Below, in pieces: positions 1 through 11,600 of a stretch of DNA of 64,000 bases (position 1 is the first letter of the stretch; every line of letters begins with the position of its first letter). The position numbers were made by a program, and so were the translations under genes. Under the pieces are notes generated by a model. That model did not search any database. It was given only the letters and a program-made list of their open reading frames with translations, and had not been told where the DNA came from. The stretch comes from Chlorobiaceae bacterium (GTDB lineage: Bacteria; Bacteroidota; Chlorobiia; Chlorobiales; Chlorobiaceae), in the NCBI GenBank assembly GCA_013334965.1, contig JAAXWO010000002.1, forward strand, positions 124,001 through 188,000, written 5' to 3'.

Positions 1-1
1 C

Positions 2-388
2 GACAAGGATGTCTTCAACGGAGATATCGGAGTGGTCGAAAGCGTCAACTCCGAAGAGGGAGTGCTGACGGTGCTTTTCGACAGGCTCCTGGTCGAATAC
101 CCCTTCGGGGAGCTCGACGAGGTTTCGCTCGCCTATGCGACCAGCATCCACAAGAGCCAGGGTTCGGAGTATCCCGCGGTGGTCATTCCTCTCGCCATGC
201 AGCACTACACGCTCCTGGAGCGGAACCTCGTCTACACGGCGGTAACGCGCGGCAAAAAGCTGGTGGTGATCGTGGCGGAGCCGAAAGCGTTGCACACGGC
301 AGTCCAGAACTGCAGGTCGAAGCTGCGGATGACAGGCCTGGTCTCCAGGCTCAAGGCGCTTGACTCGCAAGAGTGGCAAAATTCCTAA
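2..388 (+). CDS. RecD-like ATP-dependent helicase, C-terminal end (partial)
   Basis: The frame is open to the left edge, so only the last ~128 residues of a superfamily 1B helicase are seen. The visible part begins with a DKDVFNGDIGVV segment, typical of the SH3-like insertion in RecD2/TraA helicases. It then holds the late helicase motifs: YATSIHKSQGSEYPAVVIPL (motif V region) and LVYTAVTRGKK (motif VI, with the arginine that contacts ATP). By family knowledge these are 5'-3' DNA helicases used in repair or recombination. Whether it is RecD2 (stand-alone) or a RecBCD subunit cannot be told without the N-terminus. Its last 38 bases overlap the end of the convergent amidotransferase gene. Confidence 0.85.
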   Translation, partial: DKDVFNGDIGVVESVNSEEGVLTVLFDRLLVEYPFGELDEVSLAYATSIHKSQGSEYPAVVIPLAMQHYTLLERNLVYTAVTRGKKLVVIVAEPKALHTAVQNCRSKLRMTGLVSRLKALDSQEWQNS

Positions 389-1070
389 GCACCTTGCCGG
401 CATCGGCGGTATCCGACACCATCGCCATCATCGCATCGACATCCCTTCCTTCCGTTTGAAGGAGGAGCCGTTGCTCCTCAATGTAACCCCGCATGACCTC
501 AGCCCTGTATTCCGGATGGAACTGGACTCCCCATGCGCACTGACCTATCCGGAAGGCATGGTGCGCCTCATGGCTGTTGCCGGCAAGAAGAACTGCGCCC
601 GGAGGAAGCCTCAGGACGCTCTGGGCGTGAGTCGCGTGAACCGGGAACCGTCGGGGCATCTCCTGAAACAGTCCGTCACGCAGGGCCTCTGCAGTCAGGT
701 CAACCGTCACGGTACCGACCTCCCTGCCTGCCGGGTGGTATCCGACCGTTCCTCCTGCCGCCCTGCCCAGAAGCTGGTGTCCATAGCAGATGCCGAGAAA
801 CGGCACCGAGGCATCAAGAAGCGTCGATATCCACCGTTCGATACCGACGCTCCATGGCAGCTCATCGGTCACCATCGCATGCGAACCGGTAACGACGACC
901 CCGGCGCATGCCTCGGCCACGGGAAGCTGTTCGCCACCCGCCGCATCGATCACCTGCACTTGGGTTCCCTTCATTCCCAGACCCGTTTCCACCCAATCCT
1001 CGAAATCTCCGAGGGGTTCGACGAGGGTACTGAAGGTACTCCCGGCCTTGACGATAAACAGCTTTTTCAT
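351..1070 (-). CDS. Class I glutamine amidotransferase-like protein (GMP synthase-type GATase domain)
   Basis: A 239-residue stand-alone glutaminase-type domain. The nucleophile elbow is at PFLGICYGHQLLG (Cys near residue 95), preceded by the oxyanion-loop segment GVVVTGSHAMVTD. The His-x-Glu of the catalytic triad is in GVQFHPEY near residue 188. By family knowledge such proteins release ammonia from glutamine or hydrolyse gamma-glutamyl bonds (YfeJ/GuaA-like or gamma-glutamyl peptidase-like). The real substrate is not evident, because no synthetase partner is adjacent. The gene converges with the helicase and overlaps its last 38 bases. Confidence 0.85.
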   Translation of the reverse strand: MKKLFIVKAGSTFSTLVEPLGDFEDWVETGLGMKGTQVQVIDAAGGEQLPVAEACAGVVVTGSHAMVTDELPWSVGIERWISTLLDASVPFLGICYGHQLLGRAAGGTVGYHPAGREVGTVTVDLTAEALRDGLFQEMPRRFPVHATHAQSVLRLPPGAVLLAGNSHEAHHAFRIGQCAWGVQFHPEYRAEVMRGYIEEQRLLLQTEGRDVDAMMAMVSDTADAGKVLRNFATLASQAP

Positions 1071-1281
1071 GAAATTCCGGACAATGACGTTGAAGCAGAC
1101 CTGAAAAACAGTTTCTCATGCCACGCGTGCGGCATCGAACGAACGGAGATAATGTACGAAAACCTGTAACGACTGATGTACCGGCTTTTTTCGTATATTT
1201 GCGGCAACCATAACGCGAATATCGAATGCCTCCCTCCTTTCTGAAAAGAGCGAACGGAGGTTTCAGCACGCCCCACGAAGG

Positions 1282-1857
1282 ATGAAAAATCATTCTCTCA
1301 TATTTCTCACCGGATTCAGCGGTTCCGGAAAATCGACCATCGGGCCGTTGCTCGCCAACTCGCTCGGTTTCGAGTTCATCGACCTCGACAGGGAGATCGA
1401 ACTGGCCGCAGGCAAAAGCATCAACAGGATATTCTCAGAGGATGGGGAGCCTTTTTTCAGGAACCTTGAACTCAACACCCTGGAAGGGCTTGTCAGCCGA
1501 AAGGATCTTGTCGTGTCGCTCGGTGGAGGAGTGCTCGAAAACGACAGATGTTTCAGCCTGATACGGCAACACGGCACCCTGGTGTACCTGAAGTCGAGTC
1601 CTGAAATCCTGACGATCCGGCTTCAGCATAAAACCGACAGGCCTCTCCTGAAAAGCCAAGAGGGAGAAAAGCTCACCCGTGAGGAGATTGAACAGAAAGT
1701 CGAAGCCCTTATGGCAAAACGGGAACCCCGCTACCAGAAGGCTGACCTGGTGATCCTGACCGATTCAAAAAAAATAGGAACGACCGTCGAAGAGCTGACC
1801 AGAAGAATAGAAAGACACATCCGGCGAGCATCGAGGAATACCAAAAAGGAGAAGTGA
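1282..1857 (+). CDS. aroK: Shikimate kinase
   Basis: A 191-residue P-loop kinase that phosphorylates the 3-hydroxyl of shikimate in the chorismate pathway. The Walker A motif GFSGSGKST lies near residue 11. The shikimate-binding DLDREIE follows near residue 34, then SLGGGVLEN, and the lid segment KTDRPLL near residue 115. Length is slightly above the usual ~170-180 because of a basic C-terminal tail. The stop codon lies just before the next gene's ATG, so it is probably translationally linked to aroB. aroC is also in this window at 28.4 kb. Confidence 0.95.
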   Translation: MKNHSLIFLTGFSGSGKSTIGPLLANSLGFEFIDLDREIELAAGKSINRIFSEDGEPFFRNLELNTLEGLVSRKDLVVSLGGGVLENDRCFSLIRQHGTLVYLKSSPEILTIRLQHKTDRPLLKSQEGEKLTREEIEQKVEALMAKREPRYQKADLVILTDSKKIGTTVEELTRRIERHIRRASRNTKKEK

Positions 1858-1859
1858 TC

Positions 1860-2954
1860 ATGCAGACCCCTACCAGCCATATCTTCGTCAGGACCTCGGT
1901 CGTCGACTCGATTGCCGAACTCTATGCGACAAAGGGACTGAGCAGGAAAAGCGTGCTGCTTTTCGACGAGAACACCAGAAAGCTTTATGGCGACCGCATC
2001 ATCGAATCGATGCAGGCCCAGGGATTCCAGACGAGGGAGCTTGTCGTTCCTGCCCGGGAAACATCCAAAAGCCTCAGCTCGGCATGGAAACTCTACGGAA
2101 AAATGATCGAGACCGACGTCGACCGCAGCTGGAACCTGCTGGCCGTAGGCGGCGGAGTGGTCGGTGACCTCGGGGGGTTCATCGCGGCGAGTTATTATCG
2201 CGGCATTCCGGTCATACAGCTTCCGACCACCCTCCTGGCAATGACCGACAGTTCGATCGGCGGCAAGGTCGCCATCAACCATCCGCTCGGCAAAAACCTC
2301 ATCGGCTTTTTCCATATGCCGGAACTGGTCCTGATCGATCCCTCTTACCTGAAAACGCTTCCGTCAAGGGAGATTTACGGAGGAATGGCCGAAGTGGTCA
2401 AGTACGGGTTCATCTCCGACCGCGGATTCTTCGACCTTCTGGACGAACACTTCGACGACATCACCGCCCTCCGCGAGCCATGGCTCACCGAAGCCGTCAG
2501 CCGCAGCGCATTCATCAAGGCTGATGTGGTCGAAAAGGATTTCCGGGAGACGACCGGCCTTCGGGCCACCCTCAACTTCGGGCACACCTTCGCCCACGGC
2601 CTCGAAAAGATGGCCGAATACCGCAACCTGAGACATGGTGAAGCGGTGACCCTCGGCATGGCCTGTGCGCTCTACCTGTCGCATCGCCTCGGCTTCCTGG
2701 CCGAAACAGAACTCGCTGAATCACTCAGGCTGATCAAACGGGTCAGGTTTCCGAAAGGCGTCGTTGAAAAACGATTTCTCTCTCTCGACCGCGAAGAGCT
2801 TTTCGACAGCATGTATTCCGACAAGAAAAAAATCGACAGACAGTTGCGGTTCGTGCTCATCGACAGGATCGGCCACGCATTCCTGCATGACAGGGATGTG
2901 GCGAAAGCAGAGGTGCTCGGCGCCATCGACGACGCCATGGATTACTTCAGATAA
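1860..2954 (+). CDS. aroB: 3-dehydroquinate synthase
   Basis: AroB converts DAHP to 3-dehydroquinate, the second step of the shikimate pathway. The NAD-binding block GGGVVGDLGGFIA and the phosphate/NAD region PTTLLAMTDSSIGGK are present. So are the metal-ligand segments GGMAEVVKYG (Glu), NFGHTFAHGLE (His) and RHGEAVTLGM (His). I place the start at the ATG at 1860, since AAGGAG at about 1846-1851 is well spaced to it. A GTG at 1854 is in frame and would add two residues. It follows aroK by two bases. Confidence 0.95.
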   Translation: MQTPTSHIFVRTSVVDSIAELYATKGLSRKSVLLFDENTRKLYGDRIIESMQAQGFQTRELVVPARETSKSLSSAWKLYGKMIETDVDRSWNLLAVGGGVVGDLGGFIAASYYRGIPVIQLPTTLLAMTDSSIGGKVAINHPLGKNLIGFFHMPELVLIDPSYLKTLPSREIYGGMAEVVKYGFISDRGFFDLLDEHFDDITALREPWLTEAVSRSAFIKADVVEKDFRETTGLRATLNFGHTFAHGLEKMAEYRNLRHGEAVTLGMACALYLSHRLGFLAETELAESLRLIKRVRFPKGVVEKRFLSLDREELFDSMYSDKKKIDRQLRFVLIDRIGHAFLHDRDVAKAEVLGAIDDAMDYFR

Positions 2955-3018
2955 CCGACCTGAGCAGGGATGATCGGTTCATGTGCGCGGGGTTCAACCG
3001 CCCATATTCAGGAGGGGT

Positions 3019-3834
3019 TCAATCCGGGGAGGAGTTAAGCTCCAGCAGAAGTCGGCTCCCTCGCGCCACGGCGACTTCGTCGACGACGTCGATGCTTTCG
3101 ATTTCGGCGGCGATAAGGCGACTGTTGCCGCCGGTAGCGATGACTCTTACCGTAGCCTCACCATGCTCCCGCCTGAGATAATCGCCGATTTCGTCGATCA
3201 GGCCGCTGATCTGCTTTACCGTTCCCCAGAATATGCCGCTCCGGATGCACTCCTCTGTCGACCTCCCGAGAAGGGTTGAACTCCTTTCGATATTGACCTG
3301 AGGCAATTGGGCCGTCCTTGCGTGCAGGGCTCCGGCCATCATGTCGAGCCCCGGCATGATCAGACCGCCGACATGGTTGCCGTTCGAGTCGAGGACATCG
3401 AACGTAATGGCCGTCCCGATATCGACGGCGATATGGGCCTGCCCGGAAAAAATCTTCCGGCTCCATGCGCATAAAGCCACACGATCGGCGCCGAAAGCGT
3501 TCCGGTTGCCGTATTCAAGATTGAAGGGAAGCCGGATATCTGCACCGATGACCAGCACCGGCACGGAAAACATCGATTCGAAAAGAGAGGCGCATCGCCT
3601 GGCGATGTCGGGCACAACGCTGCAGATGGCTATGTCATGAGGCGCGCCGTGCTGCCGCACAAGCTCCCCGAGAACTCCAGTGATAAGGTCGGAAGATTCA
3701 ACTCGATCGCTGGGCATACGAGCCACGTCGGGTTCGGGACCCTCGGAAAACATGGCCATCGTCGTCGTCGTATTGCCGATGACCACGACCAGCCTTGCCT
3801 GTTCAGCAGCAGATTCGGTTTGACGTCGTTCCAT
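3019..3834 (-). CDS. coaX: Type III pantothenate kinase
   Basis: A 271-residue ASKHA-fold kinase catalysing the first step of coenzyme A synthesis from pantothenate. Family marks are the N-terminal phosphate loop [14 protein letters not shown], then [14 protein letters not shown]. The second phosphate-binding segment is [14 protein letters not shown] with [11 protein letters not shown], and [10 protein letters not shown] lies near the C-terminus. The N-terminus carries about 14 extra residues before the first strand. The start could be slightly downstream. It converges with aroB, with 64 bases between the stops. Confidence 0.93.
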   Translation of the reverse strand: MERRQTESAAEQARLVVVIGNTTTTMAMFSEGPEPDVARMPSDRVESSDLITGVLGELVRQHGAPHDIAICSVVPDIARRCASLFESMFSVPVLVIGADIRLPFNLEYGNRNAFGADRVALCAWSRKIFSGQAHIAVDIGTAITFDVLDSNGNHVGGLIMPGLDMMAGALHARTAQLPQVNIERSSTLLGRSTEECIRSGIFWGTVKQISGLIDEIGDYLRREHGEATVRVIATGGNSRLIAAEIESIDVVDEVAVARGSRLLLELNSSPD

Positions 3835-3860
3835 TGAAAGAGTGTGCTGGAAAACCCTGT

Positions 3861-4376
3861 TTATGGTCGTTTGACCGTCAACCCTGTCTTTGCCGCAAGC
3901 TCCGACAAAAGTTTGGCGGAACCCGGAAGCCCATGATCTCCTTCAGTCACGAAAACAGAGTCTTTCAATCCGGCGTTCTTCGCGATGATGAAGATTTTGG
4001 CAGGGGGATTGTAGGTAACCTGCTCCTGATAAACCGACACGATATCCTTGAGAAGGAACATCTTCTTTTCGCCCTTTCGGAAACGGTACTCGATGCGATC
4101 GGCCGAGAGGTTTACGACGTCGCCGTCATTGCCGTGTTCTGCGCTGAAGCGTGTGTTGTAATACTGGGGGCCGCCAAGTGCGACGGTGGTCATGAGGACA
4201 AGAAGCGTAGTTTTCCAGAAGCAACCGAAATCGACGCCGTAGGAGAACTTTCCATACCTGTAGAATACGGCCCAAACGGCGCCAAGAAAGAGCATGCTCA
4301 GGCACCACGTGGCATAATAATAGTTGTCGAGCCACCAGCCGGGAAACGGCATCGGGTACTGAAAGAGGTCGTTCAT
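3861..4376 (-). CDS. Hypothetical membrane protein with two N-terminal helices
   Basis: A 171-residue protein that I do not recognise. An aromatic-rich N-terminus is followed by two hydrophobic segments at about residues 20-41 and 52-69. A soluble C-terminal domain of about 100 residues follows and contains a [13 protein letters not shown] stretch like a PH-like (bPH/DUF) beta domain. That assignment is a guess from pattern only. It lies 26 bases upstream of coaX on the same strand, so the two are probably cotranscribed. It is divergent from the YjbQ gene. Confidence 0.7.
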   Translation of the reverse strand: MNDLFQYPMPFPGWWLDNYYYATWCLSMLFLGAVWAVFYRYGKFSYGVDFGCFWKTTLLVLMTTVALGGPQYYNTRFSAEHGNDGDVVNLSADRIEYRFRKGEKKMFLLKDIVSVYQEQVTYNPPAKIFIIAKNAGLKDSVFVTEGDHGLPGSAKLLSELAAKTGLTVKRP

Positions 4377-4478
4377 GAGCGAACCTTGAAGAGTTTCTTG
4401 TTATTTTTATGCTCAATAATACGGCTTTTAGGCCGTTGTTCTAAACAGAATAATCAAAGCGCCAAACCTGATATCCCC

Positions 4479-4895
<417 letters not shown>

Positions 4896-4949
4896 CCTTC
4901 CCTCCCCCGTCCATTCTTCAATTCGTCCTTTTCCTCCTCTCCCCCCCCA

Positions 4950-4984
4950 AAAAAAAGAGGCCTGCAATGCAGACCTCTTTTCCT
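4950..4984. terminator. Bidirectional terminator hairpin between yjbQ-like gene and glnN
   Basis: AAAAGAGG pairs with CCTCTTTT around an inner CTGCA/TGCAG stem. A-runs precede it and T-runs follow it, so it can terminate both convergent genes. Confidence 0.8.
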
Positions 4985-5005
4985 GTTTCGTTTCCGGCTC
5001 CGGAA

Positions 5006-7150
<2,145 letters not shown>

Positions 7151-7207
7151 GAGATCCTCCTTTGCTTGTTTTTACGTGATTACGTGATTGGTAAACCTGA
7201 TGCTGTG

Positions 7208-7732
7208 TTATTTCCTGGACTTTTTTTCGTCGAATGTTATAAGAACCTGCCTGTCCTGAAGATTGTTGCGAACGATCTCGGCGCTGATCCTGTTGTTTTT
7301 CTTCAACTGGGAAAGTACGAAGCTGGTATTGGTGCCAAGCACTCCGGGCCAGCTCTGGATCCGCGACAGAAACCTTTCGAGAGAAGCAGTATTATGGGTC
7401 ATGACCTTCAGGATATGGGAACCTTCTCCCGTGACCGAATAGCACTCCATGATCTCCTCCTCTTTCATGACATGCTCCATGAACGACTTGTAATGCTTGG
7501 AAGAGTCGACACGAACCCGGACAAACGCCTGGATGTCAAATCCGAGCTGACGCTCGTCGACCTCCATCGTAAACCCCTTGATAATGCCGTTCTTCTGAAG
7601 CTTGTCGAGCCGCTCGCTGACAGAGGGAATCGACAGTCCAACAACCTCGGCAAGTTCACTCAGGCGAACTCTGCCGTTACCACCGAGAGACTCGATGATT
7701 TTCAGATCGATAAGGTCAAGGTGTCCGGACAT
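7208..7732 (-). CDS. Lrp/AsnC-family transcriptional regulator
   Basis: A 174-residue regulator. An N-terminal winged helix-turn-helix (DLKIIESLGGNGRVRLSELA, then GLSIPSVSERLDKLQKNGII) is followed by an effector-binding RAM domain. That domain contains IQAFVRVRVD and an ECYSVTGEGSHILKV segment matching the typical amino-acid-binding GD/GEYD loop. Family members form octameric discs and respond to amino acids. It sits directly upstream of glnN on the same strand with a short gap, so it may regulate glutamine synthetase and its own transcription (inference). Confidence 0.92.
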   Translation of the reverse strand: MSGHLDLIDLKIIESLGGNGRVRLSELAEVVGLSIPSVSERLDKLQKNGIIKGFTMEVDERQLGFDIQAFVRVRVDSSKHYKSFMEHVMKEEEIMECYSVTGEGSHILKVMTHNTASLERFLSRIQSWPGVLGTNTSFVLSQLKKNNRISAEIVRNNLQDRQVLITFDEKKSRK

Positions 7733-7986
7733 AAGTAGATTCTTCGATTTTGTAAGAAATTAATGAATTCTAAGAAAATAACAAGCTTATTCTAAATAAA
7801 AGAGGACTCTACGAGTGGTTTTCCTAAAATATTTAGGATGGCGAGAAAAAAACTGAACCCTAAATGTTGACAACATAGTTGCTATTTGCAAACAAGAATG
7901 TAAGTTAATAATAAGTGTCTCTCAACTGGTTTCTCGGCCCGCAGGGAGGCGTGAGTCCCATATCACCGTTATCAATATCGACAGTC

Positions 7987-8181
7987 ATGAAGGAGTTGGC
8001 GAGAAAATTCTCTGAAGATCCAGACAACCGACAGATTTCGGACGAAAAGCAACTCAATAATCAGGCACAGCAGCAAGGCCCTGCATGGCATGACCTGCGC
8101 TTCGTCGTCAAGGAATCGGTCAATCTTGGAATGCGGTTCATCACCGAAATCGATACGATGCTGAAAAAACTCCAGGATTAG
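7987..8181 (+). CDS. Small hypothetical protein
   Basis: A 64-residue polar protein that I do not recognise. It starts MKELARKFSEDPDNRQ, has a Gln-rich centre, and ends with a predicted amphipathic helix (VKESVNLGMRFITEIDTML). A GTG at 7915 in the same frame would add 24 residues. No clear ribosome site marks either start. It lies alone between glnN's regulator (divergent) and crtQ. Confidence 0.5.
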   Translation: MKELARKFSEDPDNRQISDEKQLNNQAQQQGPAWHDLRFVVKESVNLGMRFITEIDTMLKKLQD

Positions 8182-8321
8182 GATTTGCACGAAGCCAGGC
8201 GCCTGAACCAGGGTCTCCGGCTCAGGTTTTGGGCAGACTGCCTGACGTAAGGATGCGGATGCAAATCCTTATATTCTGCAATCATTCAGCATAATCACAA
8301 CAACAAGTAAGCTATCCAACG

Positions 8322-9680
8322 TTGAAAGTAGCCATATTCGGGGCTGGAGTCGCCGGCCTCAGCGCAGCTATAGAGCTGGTAGACCGTGGCTATACGGTCG
8401 AACTTTATGAAAAACGCAAGGTTCTCGGAGGCAAAGTCTCGGTCTGGAAGGACAGTGACGGCGACTCAATCGAATCGGGCCTGCATATCGTTTTCGGAGG
8501 CTACGCACAGCTTCAGGAATATCTCCGGAAAGTAGGAGCTGAGGACAACTACCAGTGGAAAGAGCACTCCCTGATCTATGCGGAGCCGGACGGCAAACAG
8601 TCCTTTTTCAAAAAAGCGCACCTGCCGAGCCCATGGGCAGAGGTCGTGGGAGGACTCCAGGCGGATTTCCTCACCATGTGGGACAAGATTTCGCTCATCA
8701 AGGGGCTCTTCCCTGCCCTGGCGGGCAACGAAGAGTATTTCAGGAGCCAGGACCACATGACCTACTCCGAATGGCACCGTCTGCACGGCGCTTCGGAACA
8801 TTCGCTCGAGAAGCTCTGGAAAGCGATCGCCCTTGCCATGAACTTCATCGAGCCGAACGTGATCAGCGCAAGGCCGATGATCACGATCTTCAAATATTTC
8901 GGCACCAACTACGAAGCCACGAAATTCGGTTTTTTCCGGAAAAATCCTGGCGACTCAATGATTGAGCCGATGCGCCAGTACATCCAGGGCAAAGGTGGAC
9001 GAATTTTCATCGATGCACCGTTGGCCCGGTTCGAACTCAACGACGACCAGACTATCAGACGCGCCCTCCTCAAGGACGGCCATGCCATCGAAGCTGACGC
9101 GTATATTTCAGCGCTGCCGGTACACAGCGTCAAAAAAGTGCTGCCGATCGAGTGGCTTGAACACGACTATTTCAGGAACCTGCACCAGTTCGTCGGCAGC
9201 CCGGTCGCCAACTGCCAGCTGTGGTTCGACCGGAAAATCACAGATACCGACAACCTCATGTTCTCGCAGGGCACGACCTTCGCAACCTTCGCAGACGTCT
9301 CGATCACCTGCCCGGAAGATTTCCAGGCCGGAATGGGCACTGCTTGCGGAGGCAGCGTCATGAGCCTGGTGCTCGCCCCGGCACATCAGCTCCTGGGCCT
9401 GCCGAACGAGGTGATCACCTCTATGGTCATGAAGGAGATCCATGACCGGTTCCCAAAATCCAGGGATGCCAGGCTGCTGAAATCGACCATCGTCAAAATA
9501 CCCGAATCGGTCTACAAGGCCGTCCCGGACGTCGACAAGTTCCGGCCGGACCAGGTGAGCCCGGTACATAATTTCTTCCTTGCTGGGGATTACACCGACC
9601 AGCACTATCTCGCCTCGATGGAAGGGGCCGCGCTCAGCGGCAGGCAGGTGGCGGAAAAACTGCATGCGAAGCTTGGATAA
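8322..9680 (+). CDS. crtQ: Zeta-carotene desaturase (plant/cyanobacterial ZDS type)
   Basis: A 452-residue FAD-dependent amine-oxidase-fold desaturase that introduces double bonds into zeta-carotene on the way to lycopene, then chlorobactene/isorenieratene. The FAD motif is VAIFGAGVAGLSAAIEL at the N-terminus, followed by GGKVSVWKDSDGDSIESGLH. The assignment to ZDS rather than phytoene desaturase rests on ISARPMITIFKYFG, TFATFADVSITCPEDF and the C-terminal NFFLAGDYTDQHYLASMEGA. In plant ZDS the equivalent is FFLAGSYTKQDYIDSMEGA. The start appears to be TTG at 8322 (the region reads ACGTTGAAAGTAGCC). Confidence 0.88.
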   Translation: MKVAIFGAGVAGLSAAIELVDRGYTVELYEKRKVLGGKVSVWKDSDGDSIESGLHIVFGGYAQLQEYLRKVGAEDNYQWKEHSLIYAEPDGKQSFFKKAHLPSPWAEVVGGLQADFLTMWDKISLIKGLFPALAGNEEYFRSQDHMTYSEWHRLHGASEHSLEKLWKAIALAMNFIEPNVISARPMITIFKYFGTNYEATKFGFFRKNPGDSMIEPMRQYIQGKGGRIFIDAPLARFELNDDQTIRRALLKDGHAIEADAYISALPVHSVKKVLPIEWLEHDYFRNLHQFVGSPVANCQLWFDRKITDTDNLMFSQGTTFATFADVSITCPEDFQAGMGTACGGSVMSLVLAPAHQLLGLPNEVITSMVMKEIHDRFPKSRDARLLKSTIVKIPESVYKAVPDVDKFRPDQVSPVHNFFLAGDYTDQHYLASMEGAALSGRQVAEKLHAKLG

Positions 9681-9712
9681 TCCATGACCCAGGCACGAAA
9701 CGGAGTTCAATC

Positions 9713-10762
9713 ATGACATCAGACCCGTCATGCCTTCATAAAGTCCCGTCCTCAGGCGCGTTGTCGTCGGAAAGGGCGAGCGTCGATAACGGCGGCTCAG
9801 TTCCGCCTTTCACGTCAACCCTTGAATCCAGGGGCATTGCATCACTCTGCGCATCCGGAATCGACATACTCCAGGTCAATATCGGCTACCTCTGCAACCT
9901 GAAGTGCACCCACTGCCATGTCAACGCAGGTCCTGACCGCACAGAGATCATGACCAGGAAAACGATGCAGAGCTGCATCGATGTCCTGAAAGCCAACCGG
10001 ATCGGAACGCTCGACATAACCGGCGGAGCGGCTGAAATGAATCCCGATTTTCGCTGGTTCGTCGATCAGGTCAGGTCAGCGTTGCCGGAGATAAAGATTC
10101 TGGTGCGCAGCAATCTTACAATCCTGCTCAGCCCTGCGTATAAGGATATTCCGCTCTTCCTCCGGGAAAGAGGGGTAAACTTCATAGCGTCGCTCCCCTG
10201 CCATACCCAGTCGGCAGTCGACGCCCAGCGGGGTGTCGGCGTGTTCGCCAGATCGATCGAGGCGCTGAAGATGCTCAACGGCATCGGCTACGGAACCGAG
10301 GGCAGCCGCCATGAACTAAGCCTGGTCTACAATCCTCCCGGGCCGGTGCTGCCCGAATGTCAGCACACCCTCGAACAGGAGTACCGTAAACAGCTTCTTG
10401 AAAAGTTCGGCATCACCTTCACCAGGCTCTTTACGATCACGAACATGCCGATCAGCCGGTTTCGCGACCAGCTCGAAGAGTCCGGCCGCCTCTGCGAATA
10501 CATGGAACTGCTCGTCTCCTCCTTCAATCCTGCCGCTGTCGAAGGACTCATGTGCAGGGATACGGTATCGGTTCGCTGGGACGGCAAACTCTACGACTGC
10601 GATTTCAACCAGATGCTCGACTTGCCGGTACTTCCCCCGGCACCCCGACATATCGACGAATTCGACCAGGAGAAGCTGGCAAACAGGAGGGTCACGACAG
10701 GAATGCACTGCTACGGCTGCACGGCAGGAGCCGGGTCCAGCTGCCAGGGAAGCCTCGTATGA
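9713..10762 (+). CDS. arsS: Radical SAM protein of the ArsS (arsenosugar biosynthesis) family
   Basis: A 349-residue protein. Near residue 62 it has the radical SAM cluster motif CNLKCTHC (Cx3Cx2C), followed by LDITGGAAEMNP. The C-terminal extension is typical of ArsS (DUF3641), with the additional cysteines of HCYGCTAGAGSSCQGS near the end. Family knowledge: ArsS adds the 5'-deoxyadenosyl group to dimethylarsenite. Many bacteria without known arsenosugars carry homologues, so the substrate here is open. It follows crtQ by 32 bases and precedes two small glycosyltransferase genes of the same associated set. No arsM methyltransferase is seen nearby. Confidence 0.85.
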   Translation: MTSDPSCLHKVPSSGALSSERASVDNGGSVPPFTSTLESRGIASLCASGIDILQVNIGYLCNLKCTHCHVNAGPDRTEIMTRKTMQSCIDVLKANRIGTLDITGGAAEMNPDFRWFVDQVRSALPEIKILVRSNLTILLSPAYKDIPLFLRERGVNFIASLPCHTQSAVDAQRGVGVFARSIEALKMLNGIGYGTEGSRHELSLVYNPPGPVLPECQHTLEQEYRKQLLEKFGITFTRLFTITNMPISRFRDQLEESGRLCEYMELLVSSFNPAAVEGLMCRDTVSVRWDGKLYDCDFNQMLDLPVLPPAPRHIDEFDQEKLANRRVTTGMHCYGCTAGAGSSCQGSLV

Positions 10763-10985
10763 CAGGCAATTCATGCCCTCAGGCTTCGAATTGAACACCG
10801 AACGGGTGGAATTTTCGTCTCATGGCGTTGATGCAGAGTCATCCAGGTCATATGTAAAAATACCGGCACGGCGTCTGGCGCTCCCGGAAACGCAATGAGA
10901 CCGCGCCGTCCTGACTTAAACGACAGCCCCCTGCATTCAGCGTCACCCAGACAACTCAACGACAATCAACTGAACAGCGGCGACC

Positions 10986-11600
10986 ATGAGTGACAAAAGC
11001 GAACGCCTCCTGATCATATTCTCGAAAAACCCTGTCGCAGGGCAGGTAAAGACCCGCCTGGCATCATCGATCGGCGACACGGAAGCGCTTCAGGTGTACG
11101 AAACCCTTCGGGAAATTACAGGAAAGGTAGCGGCCAGAGCCGATGCAATGCTGGCGGTGTTCTATTCGGACTTCATACCTGAAACCGACACTCTCCTGAC
11201 AGGAATTGCGGAAGCGCACCTCCAGGAAGGAAACGATCTCGGCGAAAGGATGCATCGGGCCTTCCTTAAAGGCTTTGCGCTCGGGTTCCGCCACATCGTG
11301 CTCATCGGAACCGACTGCCCTGAACTGAGCACATTCCTGATCGATCGCGCGTTTCAAAGCCTGTCTGAAGAGGAGGTGGTCATGGGACCGGCCAGGGATG
11401 GAGGTTTTTACCTCGTCGGTCTGAACAGGCCGTTCCCCGAGCTTTTCCTCGGCCGCACCTGGAGCACCTCTTCAGTGCTGCACGAATCCCTGGGCATCAT
11501 CAGGGCCAGCAACGCAAGCTGCTCGCTGCTCCCGGCGCTCTCCGACATCGACACCATCGACGACCTCATAAACAGCGGATTATGGGACAACCGGAACTGA
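10986..11600 (+). CDS. TIGR04282-type glycosyltransferase (arsenosugar-associated, CofC-like fold)
   Basis: A 204-residue nucleotidyl/glycosyltransferase of the DUF2064 group. Hallmarks are IIFSKNPVAGQVKTRLAS at the N-terminus, GNDLGERMHRAF, HIVLIGTDCPELS and GPARDGGFYLVGL. Proteins of this family recur next to ArsS-type radical SAM enzymes and a TIGR04283 glycosyltransferase, as here. The biochemical step is unproven. The gene overlaps the following one by 19 bases, indicating translational coupling. Confidence 0.85.
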   Translation: MSDKSERLLIIFSKNPVAGQVKTRLASSIGDTEALQVYETLREITGKVAARADAMLAVFYSDFIPETDTLLTGIAEAHLQEGNDLGERMHRAFLKGFALGFRHIVLIGTDCPELSTFLIDRAFQSLSEEEVVMGPARDGGFYLVGLNRPFPELFLGRTWSTSSVLHESLGIIRASNASCSLLPALSDIDTIDDLINSGLWDNRN